A stretch of 64,000 nucleotides of DNA, taken from the NCBI RefSeq assembly GCF_004382795.1, contig NZ_SMSG01000002.1, forward strand, positions 496,001 to 560,000. The letters run 5' to 3'. Under the pieces are notes generated by a model that was not told the origin of the DNA, did no database searches, and was given only the letters and a program-made list of their open reading frames with translations. Below are positions 27,167 through 36,200 of the stretch, piece after piece. This stretch comes from Cumulibacter soli (GTDB taxonomy: Bacteria; Actinomycetota; Actinomycetes; Mycobacteriales; Antricoccaceae). Each line of letters starts with the position of its first letter. The stretch's first letter is position 1. Made by a program: the position numbers and the translations under genes.

Positions 27167-29754
27167 GACACACCTCCGCCAGAAACGGGAATCCGAGGAC
27201 CACTAATCAACACCGGTCGCTGGTGCGGATCGACAGGTCGGATCTGCGAACGCTCGTCGATGTACGCCAAATCCGGGTCCGGAACATCCGGCGCATTCAC
27301 GAACGACGTGAATTGGGAGAGTTTCGCCGGATCGGTAAGCACATCGCGCCACTCATCGGAGTAGCTGGCCACGTGCCGGGCCATCGCGGCATCCAGGTCC
27401 GCGGCGATCCCCAGCGAGTCGTCAATGACGACCGAACGCAGATGCTCCAGTCCGCCTTCGAGGTTTTCCAGCCATGCGGCGGTGCGTTGCAGCCGGTCAG
27501 CGGTGCGGATGTAGTACATGAAGAACCGATCGATGGTGCGAATCAGCGATTCATCGTCAAGATCCTCAACCAGTAGTTGGGCGTGTCGGGGCGTGAATCC
27601 GCCGTTGCCGCCGACGTACAGGTTCCAGCCCTTGTCGGTCGCGATCACGCCGGCGTCCTTGCCGCGCGCCTCTGCGCACTCGCGAGCGCAGCCCGATACG
27701 CCGAGTTTGAGTTTGTGTGGCGCGCGGAGCCCGCGATAGCGGTTCTCCAGCAGGATCGCCATCGAGGTCGAGTCTTGTACGCCGTACCGGCACCAGCTCG
27801 ATCCGACGCACGACTTCACCGTGCGCAGCGATTTTCCGTATGCGTGTCCGGACTCGAACCCGGCGTCCACCAGCCGCCGCCAGATCAACGGCAGTTCCTC
27901 TATGCGTGCCCCGAATAGGTCGATCCGCTGCCCGCCAGTGATCTTCGTGTACAGCCCGAAGTCACGAGCGATTTCACCGACGGTGATCAGGCCGTCGGGG
28001 GTGATCTCGCCGCCCGGGATGCGTGGTACGACGGAATACGTGCCGTCCTTCTGCAGATTCGCCAGCACGTGGTCGTTCGTATCCTGCAAGCTCGCCTGCT
28101 CACCGGAGAGGATGTGCCCGCCGCCGAGGCTAGCGAGGATCGAACCCACCGTCGGCCGGCAAATATCGCAGCCGCGACCCGAGTCGCCGTGGCGAGCGAT
28201 GATCTCGGAGAACGTCGTGAGGCCACTGACGGAGACCGCGGCGAACAGTTCGGCGCGCGACATCGAGAAGTGCTCGCACAGCGCCTTCGACACCTCGACG
28301 CCAGCGGCCTCCAAGCCGGCGATCATCAGGTTCTTCACCATCGGCAGACACGAACCGCAACTCGTGCCGGCCTTGGTGCATGACTTCACCGCGGCGAGGT
28401 CGTGTGCTCCGTCGACGACGGAGGCCCGGATCGTGCCCGCGGTGACGTTATTGCACGAGCACACCACGGAGTCATCGGGCAGATCGCCGGTGCCCGGTGC
28501 GGCGAGCCCCTCGGGTACGAGGTACGCGGCCGGGTCCGACCCAAGTTCGCGGCCGACCATCGGCCGCAGCGCGGCGTACGCCGAGGCGTCGCCGACCAAG
28601 ATGCCGCCGCGCAGGGTGCGAGCGTCGTCGCTCATCACCAGTTTCTTGTAGACGCCGGCGACGGGGTCGGCGTACACGACCTCCAGAGATCCGCTTTCCT
28701 GACCGAACGCGTCACCGAAGCTGGCGACGTCCACGCCGAGCAGTTTGAGCTTCGTCGAGGCATCGACGCCCGGGAACGTGCCGTCGCCACCCAGCAGTTG
28801 GTTCGCGGTTACCTCCGCCATCGCGTTACCGGGCGCGACGAGGCCCCATACCGCGCCGTCAATGCACGCCACCTCACCGATAGCGCTGATCGCGTCATCC
28901 GCGGTGCGGCAACGATCATCGACGATGACACCGCCGCGCTCGCCGGTGGGCAGTCCGGCATCACGGGCGAGTTCGTCCCGAGGCCGCACACCGGTGGCGA
29001 ACACCACGACGTCTGCTGGCACACGATCGGAGTTCACAAACTCGACCTGGTGCACTCGACCGTAGCGACCGTGGATCCGCGAGCTGGCGGTCTCCGTGTG
29101 CACGGTGACGCCGAGCTGTTCAATCAGCCGGCGCAGCGCCTGACCACCGCCGTCATCGACCTGGATCGGCATCAGACGCGGTGCGAATTCGACAACCCGG
29201 CTGCGTGCGCCGAGTGCCTGCAAGGCACCGGCAGCCTCCAGGCCTAGGAGCCCACCGCCAATCACCACCCCGTTCAGCACCCGGTCGGGGTCCTCCTTAC
29301 GCAGCTCTTCGACGTACCCGCGCAATGAGGCGACGTCGTCGATCGTGCGGTACACGAAACATCCGTCGATGTCATTGCCCTTGATCGGCGGGGTGAACGC
29401 GTAGGAGCCGGTCGCGAGTACGAGGTGGTCGTAGCCGAGTTGCGCACCGTCCTGAAGCGTGATCTGCCGGGATGCACGGTCAATTGCTGTGGCGCGGCAT
29501 GAGGTGCGCAGCCGGACTCCATCGGCGTTCCAGAACTCACGGTCCCCCAGACTCAGCGACTGCGGATCTCGACCGGTGAAGTACGTGGTCAGCGCGACCC
29601 GGTCGTACGGCGCGCGCGGCTCATCAGCCAGCACCGTGACCTCAAGTTCGCCGCTGGCGGTACCTGGACGGATAGCCTCAACGAATCGGTGCGCGACCAT
29701 TCCGCCGCCGATGACGACGATGCGCCGGGCGCCGTGGGTATTCGTGGTGGTCAT
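27163..29754 (-). CDS. nirB: Assimilatory NADH-nitrite reductase large subunit NirB
   Basis: 863 residues. N-terminal FAD/NAD(P)H module (RIVVIGGGMVAHRF, LVLATGSYAFTPP, VVIGGGLLGLEAAGAL). A BFD-type [2Fe-2S] domain near 430-480 (CSCNNV...CGSC). A sulfite/nitrite reductase ferredoxin-like half domain, then the siroheme-[4Fe-4S] site with Cys649, 655, 689 and 693 (CVGSSWC, CARECAE). It reduces nitrite to ammonium with NADH in the cytoplasm. An ORF extends 51 nt upstream, but the ATG at 29754 has GAGG 7 nt before it and gives the family N-terminus. nirD follows with overlap. Confidence 0.95.
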   Translation of the reverse strand: MTTTNTHGARRIVVIGGGMVAHRFVEAIRPGTASGELEVTVLADEPRAPYDRVALTTYFTGRDPQSLSLGDREFWNADGVRLRTSCRATAIDRASRQITLQDGAQLGYDHLVLATGSYAFTPPIKGNDIDGCFVYRTIDDVASLRGYVEELRKEDPDRVLNGVVIGGGLLGLEAAGALQALGARSRVVEFAPRLMPIQVDDGGGQALRRLIEQLGVTVHTETASSRIHGRYGRVHQVEFVNSDRVPADVVVFATGVRPRDELARDAGLPTGERGGVIVDDRCRTADDAISAIGEVACIDGAVWGLVAPGNAMAEVTANQLLGGDGTFPGVDASTKLKLLGVDVASFGDAFGQESGSLEVVYADPVAGVYKKLVMSDDARTLRGGILVGDASAYAALRPMVGRELGSDPAAYLVPEGLAAPGTGDLPDDSVVCSCNNVTAGTIRASVVDGAHDLAAVKSCTKAGTSCGSCLPMVKNLMIAGLEAAGVEVSKALCEHFSMSRAELFAAVSVSGLTTFSEIIARHGDSGRGCDICRPTVGSILASLGGGHILSGEQASLQDTNDHVLANLQKDGTYSVVPRIPGGEITPDGLITVGEIARDFGLYTKITGGQRIDLFGARIEELPLIWRRLVDAGFESGHAYGKSLRTVKSCVGSSWCRYGVQDSTSMAILLENRYRGLRAPHKLKLGVSGCARECAEARGKDAGVIATDKGWNLYVGGNGGFTPRHAQLLVEDLDDESLIRTIDRFFMYYIRTADRLQRTAAWLENLEGGLEHLRSVVIDDSLGIAADLDAAMARHVASYSDEWRDVLTDPAKLSQFTSFVNAPDVPDPDLAYIDERSQIRPVDPHQRPVLISGPRIPVSGGGVS

Positions 29755-29842
29755 GATTGGCCTCTCTGTCGTGCTGCCTTCGAGATTTCCAGCCGAATGT
29801 TTCAAGCCCGCCGAGCCGTGTTAACGCCAGGAAACATCCCGC

Positions 29843-31324
29843 TCACCGCACGGCCGCTTCGGTGTGCGAGGCGGCAGGGCTGCTGCTTTCGGCATCCGGA
29901 TCCGCGCTCTTGAGCCACACGAGCGCATCGCCGACGGCCGCGGCGCAGCCGCCGCATCCGGTGGTTGCGCGGGTGCGGGCGGCGACCTCCGCGACGCTGC
30001 GATCACCAGCGCGGTAGGCGGCGATGATGTGCCCTTTGGTGACTCCGTTGCAGCGGCACAGCGTCGCGCTGTCGGGGATCTTGGTGATGCTCGCTTCACC
30101 GGACGGCGCGGCGAGCAGTGATCGGTCCAGTAATAGGTGCGCGGGATCGGCCGGCACCGATAAGTGACGTTCAAACAGCGCCTGCAACTCGGCGGCGATC
30201 TCCGGTGCACCGACGCAGACGGCTGCTCGCAGTTGGTCGCCGTCGGTTGCCACTTTGATACTGCGCCCGCCACGCGGGTCGTACAGGCTGACCAGCCGCA
30301 CGTCGCTCGGCTCGCGCAACAACGTCGCATCGCCGAGGGTGACGGCGCTGATACTGCCTGCCTTGAGCCGCACGACGTCGCGTTCGAGCGGCGCGGGCGC
30401 TACCGCAATGCCCGCCATCGCCCTCGACAACCGGCGTGCCTGCTCCCAGCCCGGACCGATCAGTCCACGGATTCCTTCCGGCGGCTGAGCACAATCACCG
30501 ATCGCCGCGATGTTCGGATCGTCGATCGAGCGCAGGTCGTTCCCGACCAGGATCCCTTCGTCGATACTCAGTCCCGCTGCGCGCGCGAGTTCGGTCGCGG
30601 GTTCAATCCCCGCGGTGATGATCAGCGTCTCGGCAGGAACGAATCGCCCGTCCCCGAGCCGTACGCCGCGCATCCGGCCGTCGGTGCGCTCGATCGCGCA
30701 CGCGTCGGCGTCGCCGAGGACGTCGATGCCGCTTTCCCGTAGCGCCTGTGCCACGACAGCCGCCGAATCAGCGTCGAGCTGGCGCTGCATCGGCGCGTCG
30801 CCGGTGTGCAGCAGGCTCACCTGCGCGCCTCGCCCGGCTAGACCTGCGGCCACCTCGACCCCGAGCACACCACCGCCGAGTACCCCGATCGGCGTACCGA
30901 CGGCGGCTACGGCGATGATCCCGCGCGCATCGTCGAGGGTACGCAGTACTCGAACGCCGTGACCGTCCTCCATACCTTCTATATCGGGGATCCGAGCGTG
31001 AGCACCGGTCGCGAGAACCAGGTCGTCATAGCCGAGTTCGAGCCCTTCGTCGGTACGAATCCGACGGTGCGCGCGATCGACGGCGCGCACTCGGACGCCG
31101 CGTAGTTGGGTCACAGAATCCGGCAGCTCCGGCATGGTGATGCCCGCCAGCGTCATTCGACCGGCAACGACCTCCGAGAGCAATACTCGGTTGTACGGCG
31201 CATGTGGCTCCTCGCCGAGCATGGTGATCTGCGCCTGTTGGCCGGCGCGGGCGAGTTCGGCGGCCACCTCACCGGCAAACCTGGTCCCGACCATGCCGCC
31301 GCCGACCACGATGATCTTGCGCAT
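29843..31324 (-). CDS. FAD-dependent electron-transfer subunit of assimilatory nitrate reductase (NasB-like)
   Basis: 493 residues. It is like the front half of NirB: FAD motif KIIVVGGGMVGTRFAGEV, NAD(P)H motif GVLGGGVLGVEVAAGLAGRG, and a C-terminal BFD-type [2Fe-2S] domain at about 425-475 (LCRCNGVTKG...TGCGGC). It lacks siroheme and molybdopterin domains. It therefore probably carries electrons from NAD(P)H to the nitrate reductase, whose stop is directly in front of its start (no spacer). The C-terminus has a short Asp/Ser/Ala-rich tail. It is complete, not a broken nirB. Confidence 0.85.
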   Translation of the reverse strand: MRKIIVVGGGMVGTRFAGEVAAELARAGQQAQITMLGEEPHAPYNRVLLSEVVAGRMTLAGITMPELPDSVTQLRGVRVRAVDRAHRRIRTDEGLELGYDDLVLATGAHARIPDIEGMEDGHGVRVLRTLDDARGIIAVAAVGTPIGVLGGGVLGVEVAAGLAGRGAQVSLLHTGDAPMQRQLDADSAAVVAQALRESGIDVLGDADACAIERTDGRMRGVRLGDGRFVPAETLIITAGIEPATELARAAGLSIDEGILVGNDLRSIDDPNIAAIGDCAQPPEGIRGLIGPGWEQARRLSRAMAGIAVAPAPLERDVVRLKAGSISAVTLGDATLLREPSDVRLVSLYDPRGGRSIKVATDGDQLRAAVCVGAPEIAAELQALFERHLSVPADPAHLLLDRSLLAAPSGEASITKIPDSATLCRCNGVTKGHIIAAYRAGDRSVAEVAARTRATTGCGGCAAAVGDALVWLKSADPDAESSSPAASHTEAAVR

Positions 31325-33412
31325 TCAGGCCTCCTTGCGGCGTACGTCGACCGCGCACACCTTGAATTCGGGCATACCGCTGATCGGGTCGCTGTCGGGG
31401 TTGGTCGCGCGGTTGACCGATCCCTCACCGCTGAAGTGGAACGGCATGAACACGACCTCGGGGCGAATGTCGTACGACAACCGCGCCGGCGCGCTCACTA
31501 CGCCGCGTTCGGAGGCGACCTGTACGTCGTCGCCGTCGGTGATCTGTAGCCGCGCCGCAGTCAACGGATGGATCTGTACGAACGCGCCGCGGCTGACCGC
31601 AGCGAGTTCGGGTATCCGCCTGGTCTGTGCGCCCGATTGATAGTGCGCGAGCACGCGCCCGGTGATGAGGTACATCGGCGCTCCGGGGCGTACGTCGTCA
31701 CGGACATCGCTGGCGTGCACCGGACGCATCCGCGCCCGCCCGTTCGGATGGGCGAAACGTGAGGTAAATAGTCGCGGCGTACCCGGCGTTCCGGCCGCGT
31801 ACGGCCAATGCGCCGGCAGCGGCTCGTCAAGACGGTCGTAATCGATGCCCGCGTAGTCGGCGAGCCCGCCAGAGCTTGCCGCCCCTAGTTCGGTGAATAC
31901 GTCCAGCGCGGTGCGCGCGAACTCGTGGCCGAGGGCTGCAGCGAGGTCAGCGATCACGGCGAGTTCATCGCGAGCCTCACCCGGCGGCGGTCGCAGCCGC
32001 CGCCGACGAATCACCCTGCCCTCCAGATTCGTCATCGTGCCCTCTTCTTCGGCCCATTGCGCTATGGGCAGGACGACGTCCGCGAGCATCGCCGTCTCCG
32101 AGGGCACGAAGTCGGTGACGACGAGCAGATCTAAGCCGGCCAGACGTCGCTTCACGTCTTCGGCATTCGGCGCCGACACGACCACATTCGAACCATGCAC
32201 CAGCAACGCCTTCGGACCAGAAGGTTCACCGAGCGACGTCAGCAACTGCATCGCCGGCAGCCCTGCACCGGGGAGGTCGGCGGGGTCGATTCCCCATACG
32301 GAGGCAATGTGCGCACGGGCGGCCGGATCGGCGATCGAACGGTAACCCGGCAGCTGATCGGCCTTCTGCCCGTGTTCACGTCCGCCCTGCCCATTGCCCT
32401 GACCGGTCAAGGCGCCGTATCCGTTACCGCGGCGGCCCGGCAATCCAAGCGCGAGGGCTAGGTTGATGGCTGCTTGCACCGTGTCCGTTCCGTTCGCATG
32501 CTGTTCAGCACCCCGGCCGGTGAGCACGTATGCACCCTGACCGCCGCCGTGGCCGCTTGCCCGCCACAACGTCCGCGCGGCCTGCCGGATGCTGTGCGCC
32601 GGTACGCCGGTGACCTGCTCGGCGCGCTCGGGCCACCATTCATTGGCACTCGCGAGCGCCCCGGCGACGCCGTCCACCCGCGCTTGCAGGAAATCGTCGT
32701 CCAGCACATCGTCGGCAATCAGCACGTGCAGCAGCGCCAGCAACAGCGGAATATCCGTGCCGGGTAACGGCTGCAGGTGTAGCCCCTGCCCGTCATCGCA
32801 CAATGCGGCGGTGGCGCTGCGACGCGGGTCGATCACGATGAGTCCACCGCGGCGACGGGCAGCGGCGAGGTGCTGCACCAGCGGCGGCATCGTGTCGGCG
32901 ATATTGCTCCCGATCAGCAGGATTGATTCCGCGGAGTCCAGATCGGTAACTGGGAACGGCAGGCCGCGGTCGATGCCGAATGACTGGTTACCAGCCGCCG
33001 CGGCCGAAGACATACAGAACCGGCCGTTGTAGTCGATCATCGCCGTGCCGATCGCGAGCCGGGCCAGTTTGCCGAGCAGATATGCCTTCTCGTTGGTCAA
33101 CCCGCCGCCACCGAACACCGCGACGGCGTCCGGTCCGTATTCGGCCCGCAGTGCGCGAATCCGGTTGGCGATCAGCGTAAGCGCGTCGTCCCAACTCGCG
33201 GGTTCCAACTCACCTGCGGCGGTGCGAATCAGTGGCGTGAGCAACCGGTCCTCGACATCGAGCAACGCCGAACTGGTCCACCCCTTTTGACAGAGCCCAC
33301 CGCGATTCGTAGGGAAATCACGCCCGCGTACCTGAACCCCCGAAGAGGTTTCGGTGAGCGTCATCGCGCATTGCAAGGCGCAGTACGGGCAGTGGGTGTC
33401 GACAGCCGTCAT
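31325..33412 (-). CDS. Assimilatory nitrate reductase, molybdopterin catalytic subunit
   Basis: 695 residues of the NarB/NasA (DMSO reductase) family. The N-terminal [4Fe-4S] site is C8-x2-C11-x3-C15-x25-C41. Then come the Mo-bis-MGD domains (GGGGLTNEKAYLLGKLARLA, NYNGRFCMSS-like DYNGRFCMSSA, GSNIADTMPP), and the C-terminal MGD-binding domain from about 580 (LITGRVLAHYQSGAQTRRIPEL). No twin-arginine signal, so cytoplasmic. It lacks the C-terminal BFD domain of some NasA proteins; the separate flavoprotein gene supplies one. It shares one base with the transporter stop. Confidence 0.93.
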   Translation of the reverse strand: MTAVDTHCPYCALQCAMTLTETSSGVQVRGRDFPTNRGGLCQKGWTSSALLDVEDRLLTPLIRTAAGELEPASWDDALTLIANRIRALRAEYGPDAVAVFGGGGLTNEKAYLLGKLARLAIGTAMIDYNGRFCMSSAAAAGNQSFGIDRGLPFPVTDLDSAESILLIGSNIADTMPPLVQHLAAARRRGGLIVIDPRRSATAALCDDGQGLHLQPLPGTDIPLLLALLHVLIADDVLDDDFLQARVDGVAGALASANEWWPERAEQVTGVPAHSIRQAARTLWRASGHGGGQGAYVLTGRGAEQHANGTDTVQAAINLALALGLPGRRGNGYGALTGQGNGQGGREHGQKADQLPGYRSIADPAARAHIASVWGIDPADLPGAGLPAMQLLTSLGEPSGPKALLVHGSNVVVSAPNAEDVKRRLAGLDLLVVTDFVPSETAMLADVVLPIAQWAEEEGTMTNLEGRVIRRRRLRPPPGEARDELAVIADLAAALGHEFARTALDVFTELGAASSGGLADYAGIDYDRLDEPLPAHWPYAAGTPGTPRLFTSRFAHPNGRARMRPVHASDVRDDVRPGAPMYLITGRVLAHYQSGAQTRRIPELAAVSRGAFVQIHPLTAARLQITDGDDVQVASERGVVSAPARLSYDIRPEVVFMPFHFSGEGSVNRATNPDSDPISGMPEFKVCAVDVRRKEA

Positions 33413-34851
33413 CAGACGACCTCCGACGCGAGCGCACTGCTCTTACGGCAATACACAACCCAGGTGAGGGCGGCCATCGCGAGGTACACGCCGATGAACA
33501 CCCACAGCGCAGCCTCGATACCGCCGGTGGCGCCGGTCGAGAGTGCGAAGGTGCGCGGGATCAAGAATCCGCCGAACGCACCGATGGCGCCGGCAATACC
33601 GATACACGCCGCGGCGATCCGCTTGGTCGAAGCCGCATCAGCGCCTCGCGCCGTGGCCCGGAAGATCGCCGGGATCATGCGGTAGATCGAGCCGTTGCCG
33701 ATACCGGTGAACACGAACAGCCACAGGAACGACACGAAGAACAGTCCGAACGAGTGCGCATTCAGCCCGACGATGACGCCGATGGCTCCCAGAATCATTG
33801 CCGCGAACGACACGACCGTGACGATCGCTCCGCCGAATCGGTCGCCCAGCACGCCTCCAATGGGGCGAGAGACCGATCCCACGAGGGCACCCAGGAAGGC
33901 GATCGACAGGTCGATCTCGGCGAACTCACCGGCGAGCAGGGTCGGGAAGGCACCGGCGTAGCCGATGAATGACCCGAAGGTGCCGATGTAGATGATCGAC
34001 AGAATCCAGGTATGCCGGTGCCGCAGCGCTGCGCGGAAGCTACGCGAGTCCGAGGACGCGTCGGCGACGTTGTGCATGAACTTCCAGGCCAGTACGGCGG
34101 CCAGCAGGCTCAACGGGATGAAGATCAGCCCGGCCCGCTCCAGCGCGATACCCGCGCCCGAGACGATGATCAGCGGTACGGCGAACTGGACTGCAGCCGT
34201 GCCGACGTTTCCGCCGGCGGCGTTGAGGCCGAGCGCCTTACCTTTCTCGGCCTCCGGATAGAAGAACGAGATGTTCGCCATCGACGATGCGAAGTTTCCG
34301 CCGCCGAAGCCGGCGAGCGCCGCCACGAGTAACAGGATGCCGAAGGAGGTGTCCGGGTTGGAGACCACCCAGGCTAGCGCTCCGGCCGGGATGATCAGTA
34401 AGAGCGCCGAAATAATGGTCCAGTTACGACCGCCGAACCGAGGTACGGCGAACGTGTAAGGGATGCGCAGCGTCGCACCGACGAGACTGGGCACCGAGAC
34501 TAGCCAGAACATCTGATCGACGGTGAGGACGAACCCGGCCGCGGGTAATTGCGGTACGACGATGCTCCAGATCGCCCAGAGGGCGAATCCGAGGAACTCG
34601 GCAAAGACCGAGACCGCCAGATTGACGCGGGCAATCGCCTTACCGCCGTGGCGCCATTGCTTCGGCTCTTCGGGGTTCCAACCGTGCATCCAACGCCCAC
34701 GCGTGAGCGTGACTCCCGGTAGGAGGCGCTCGGGATTCTCGGTGAGCGTTGACTGGTGAAGGGCCGCGGATGAGTGCGGATGTGCGGCATCGTCGGTGTC
34801 GGTAGCGGTGGGTGGATTCTGCACAGGTGGCATGTTCTGCACGGGCGGCAT
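33412..34851 (-). CDS. narK: Nitrate/nitrite MFS transporter (NarK/NNP family)
   Basis: 479 residues. The N-terminal cytoplasmic part starts with a doubled hexapeptide MPPVQN-MPPVQN, which is unusual. The membrane part has about 12 helices and the NNP signatures AGFGGGNFASSMANISFFYP and the second nitrate-signature region GNGSIYRMIPAIF. It takes up nitrate, probably by H+ symport or nitrite exchange. First gene of the operon. ATG at 34851 with GAGGAG 5-6 nt upstream. Its promoter lies in the 216-bp divergent gap with the sirtuin gene. Confidence 0.93.
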   Translation of the reverse strand: MPPVQNMPPVQNPPTATDTDDAAHPHSSAALHQSTLTENPERLLPGVTLTRGRWMHGWNPEEPKQWRHGGKAIARVNLAVSVFAEFLGFALWAIWSIVVPQLPAAGFVLTVDQMFWLVSVPSLVGATLRIPYTFAVPRFGGRNWTIISALLLIIPAGALAWVVSNPDTSFGILLLVAALAGFGGGNFASSMANISFFYPEAEKGKALGLNAAGGNVGTAAVQFAVPLIIVSGAGIALERAGLIFIPLSLLAAVLAWKFMHNVADASSDSRSFRAALRHRHTWILSIIYIGTFGSFIGYAGAFPTLLAGEFAEIDLSIAFLGALVGSVSRPIGGVLGDRFGGAIVTVVSFAAMILGAIGVIVGLNAHSFGLFFVSFLWLFVFTGIGNGSIYRMIPAIFRATARGADAASTKRIAAACIGIAGAIGAFGGFLIPRTFALSTGATGGIEAALWVFIGVYLAMAALTWVVYCRKSSALASEVV

Positions 34852-34897
34852 GCGAACTCCTCGGTTCCGGTGGATGTAGCGAACCTAGGAATTGGAT

Positions 34898-34924
34898 GTT
34901 TCGAGCCCCCGCGCCTTCTGTTAC
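34898..34924 (-). promoter_or_regulatory. Possible GlnR/NnaR half-sites before narK
   Basis: On the coding strand GTAAC and GAAAC occur 22 bp apart (start to start), about 45-75 bp before the narK start. GlnR boxes are built of GTnAC and GAAAC at 11-bp steps; here only two of the four half-sites are seen. Weak by itself but well placed for a nitrogen-regulated operon. Confidence 0.35.
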
Positions 34925-34994
34925 CCGCCGATCAACTCGTGCTCACAAGGCCACCGGCGGTGTGTGAGGTGTGCGGGCGCTCGATTCGAGCCCG

Positions 34995-35025
<31 letters not shown>

Positions 35026-35055
35026 CGATCATCCGGCCGTGGCTGCGGGACGTCG

Positions 35056-35061
35056 TAGGCT
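35056..35061 (+). promoter_or_regulatory. -10 box, leaderless sirtuin start
   Basis: TAGGCT ends 6 nt before the ATG at 35068; no SD sequence is present. Confidence 0.6.
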
Positions 35062-35067
35062 TGCGGC

Positions 35068-35826
35068 ATGACTGAACTCGCTGAGTTACTTCGTGACGCG
35101 CAGCGCGTCGTAGCCTTTACCGGCGCCGGGATTTCCACCGAATCGGGGATTCCCGACTTCCGATCCCCCGGCGGCGTCTGGACGCGCTACGATCCGCGCG
35201 AGTTCACCTTCGACCGGTACGTCGAATCCGCCGAGGTACGCCGCAACTCCTGGGCGATGCGCACCGAACTGTTCGACGGTCGCCCCAGCCCGAACGCCGC
35301 CCATCGCGCGCTCGCCCAATTGGAATCCGAAGGGCGCGCGCTCGGCGTGATCACTCAGAACATCGACGGATTGCACCAGGACGCCGGTTCGCGCAAGGTG
35401 ATCGAGATTCACGGCACGATGCGGGACGTCGAGTGCATCGGCGCGGCGCCACGGATGGGCACCCCGGACGGGTGCGGCTTCCGGCGCGAGGCCGAGTGGG
35501 TGTTCGCGCTACTCGAGGGCGGTCAGGATGATCCGCGCTGCCCGCAGTGCGGCGGGATCATTAAATCAGCGACGATCAGCTTCGGGCAGATGATGCCGAC
35601 CGACGCGATGGAGGAGGCGGTAGACATCGTGCAGCAGGCGGACGTCGTACTGACCATCGGCTCATCACTACAGGTCTACCCGGCCGCTGAAATCCCGATG
35701 ATCGGTAAGGAAGCCGGCGCGCGGATGGTCATCATCAACCGCGAGGAAACACCGTACGATTCGCAGGCCGACCTGGTGATCCACGCGAATGCCGGTGAGA
35801 CGCTTCAACGGGCCGTACTCGACTGA
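35068..35826 (+). CDS. Sir2-family NAD+-dependent protein deacylase
   Basis: 252 residues. NAD-binding GAGISTESGIPDFRSPGG (20-37), TQNIDGLHQDAG, catalytic His in EIHGTMRD, SFGQMMP, and IGSSLQVYPAAEIP are all present. It should remove acyl groups from lysines using NAD+. The zinc module is odd: the usual first CxxC is replaced by one Cys (VECIG), with a second Cys only after about 14 residues (GCGF), while the last pair CPQC is normal. Four cysteines remain, so zinc could still bind. It overlaps the convergent gene by 22 bp. Confidence 0.92.
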   Translation: MTELAELLRDAQRVVAFTGAGISTESGIPDFRSPGGVWTRYDPREFTFDRYVESAEVRRNSWAMRTELFDGRPSPNAAHRALAQLESEGRALGVITQNIDGLHQDAGSRKVIEIHGTMRDVECIGAAPRMGTPDGCGFRREAEWVFALLEGGQDDPRCPQCGGIIKSATISFGQMMPTDAMEEAVDIVQQADVVLTIGSSLQVYPAAEIPMIGKEAGARMVIINREETPYDSQADLVIHANAGETLQRAVLD

Positions 35827-36200
35827 CCAATCGCCCGTTGCGTCACGGCGTACGCCGACAACATCCCGAGAATCTCCACGGCGATCAACGCAATCCACCC
35901 CACCGGCGGTATCAGGTGCGCCAGGCGAGGCACGATGAGCGCCGGAGTGACCGCTGCGATCGCCACCACTGAAACATAGGGAATCCAATTGCGCCGGAAA
36001 CGCAGCAGCGTCGCGAGCAGGAGGAGCGGGAGCACCACCACAAGAACTCCGACCAGAACGAACCGCAAGTGGCCGTGCGCTGCCGAGCGCGTCAGGATCC
36101 GCCACCATTGCAGCGGTCCGACGACGATCAGCACCGTCGCCGCTATCGCACACCAGGCGCCGACGAATGCGGCGCCGAGTACGACGGCATAGCGCCCCAC
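35805..36200 (-). CDS. Four-helix membrane protein, unknown function
   Basis: 131 residues with four hydrophobic segments, at about 5-28, 46-65, 73-92 and 98-118, joined by short basic loops (RRNWIP). No motif recognised. The GTG start directly follows the stop of the 36201 gene, so the two are co-translated. Its 3' end overlaps the 3' end of the sirtuin gene tail to tail by 22 bp. Confidence 0.7.
   Translation of the reverse strand: MGRYAVVLGAAFVGAWCAIAATVLIVVGPLQWWRILTRSAAHGHLRFVLVGVLVVVLPLLLLATLLRFRRNWIPYVSVVAIAAVTPALIVPRLAHLIPPVGWIALIAVEILGMLSAYAVTQRAIGQSSTAR

Noticed and set aside
29843-31324. A truncated second nirB.
   Set aside because: The protein is complete for FAD, NAD(P)H and [2Fe-2S] domains and abuts the nitrate reductase gene, fitting an electron-transfer subunit.
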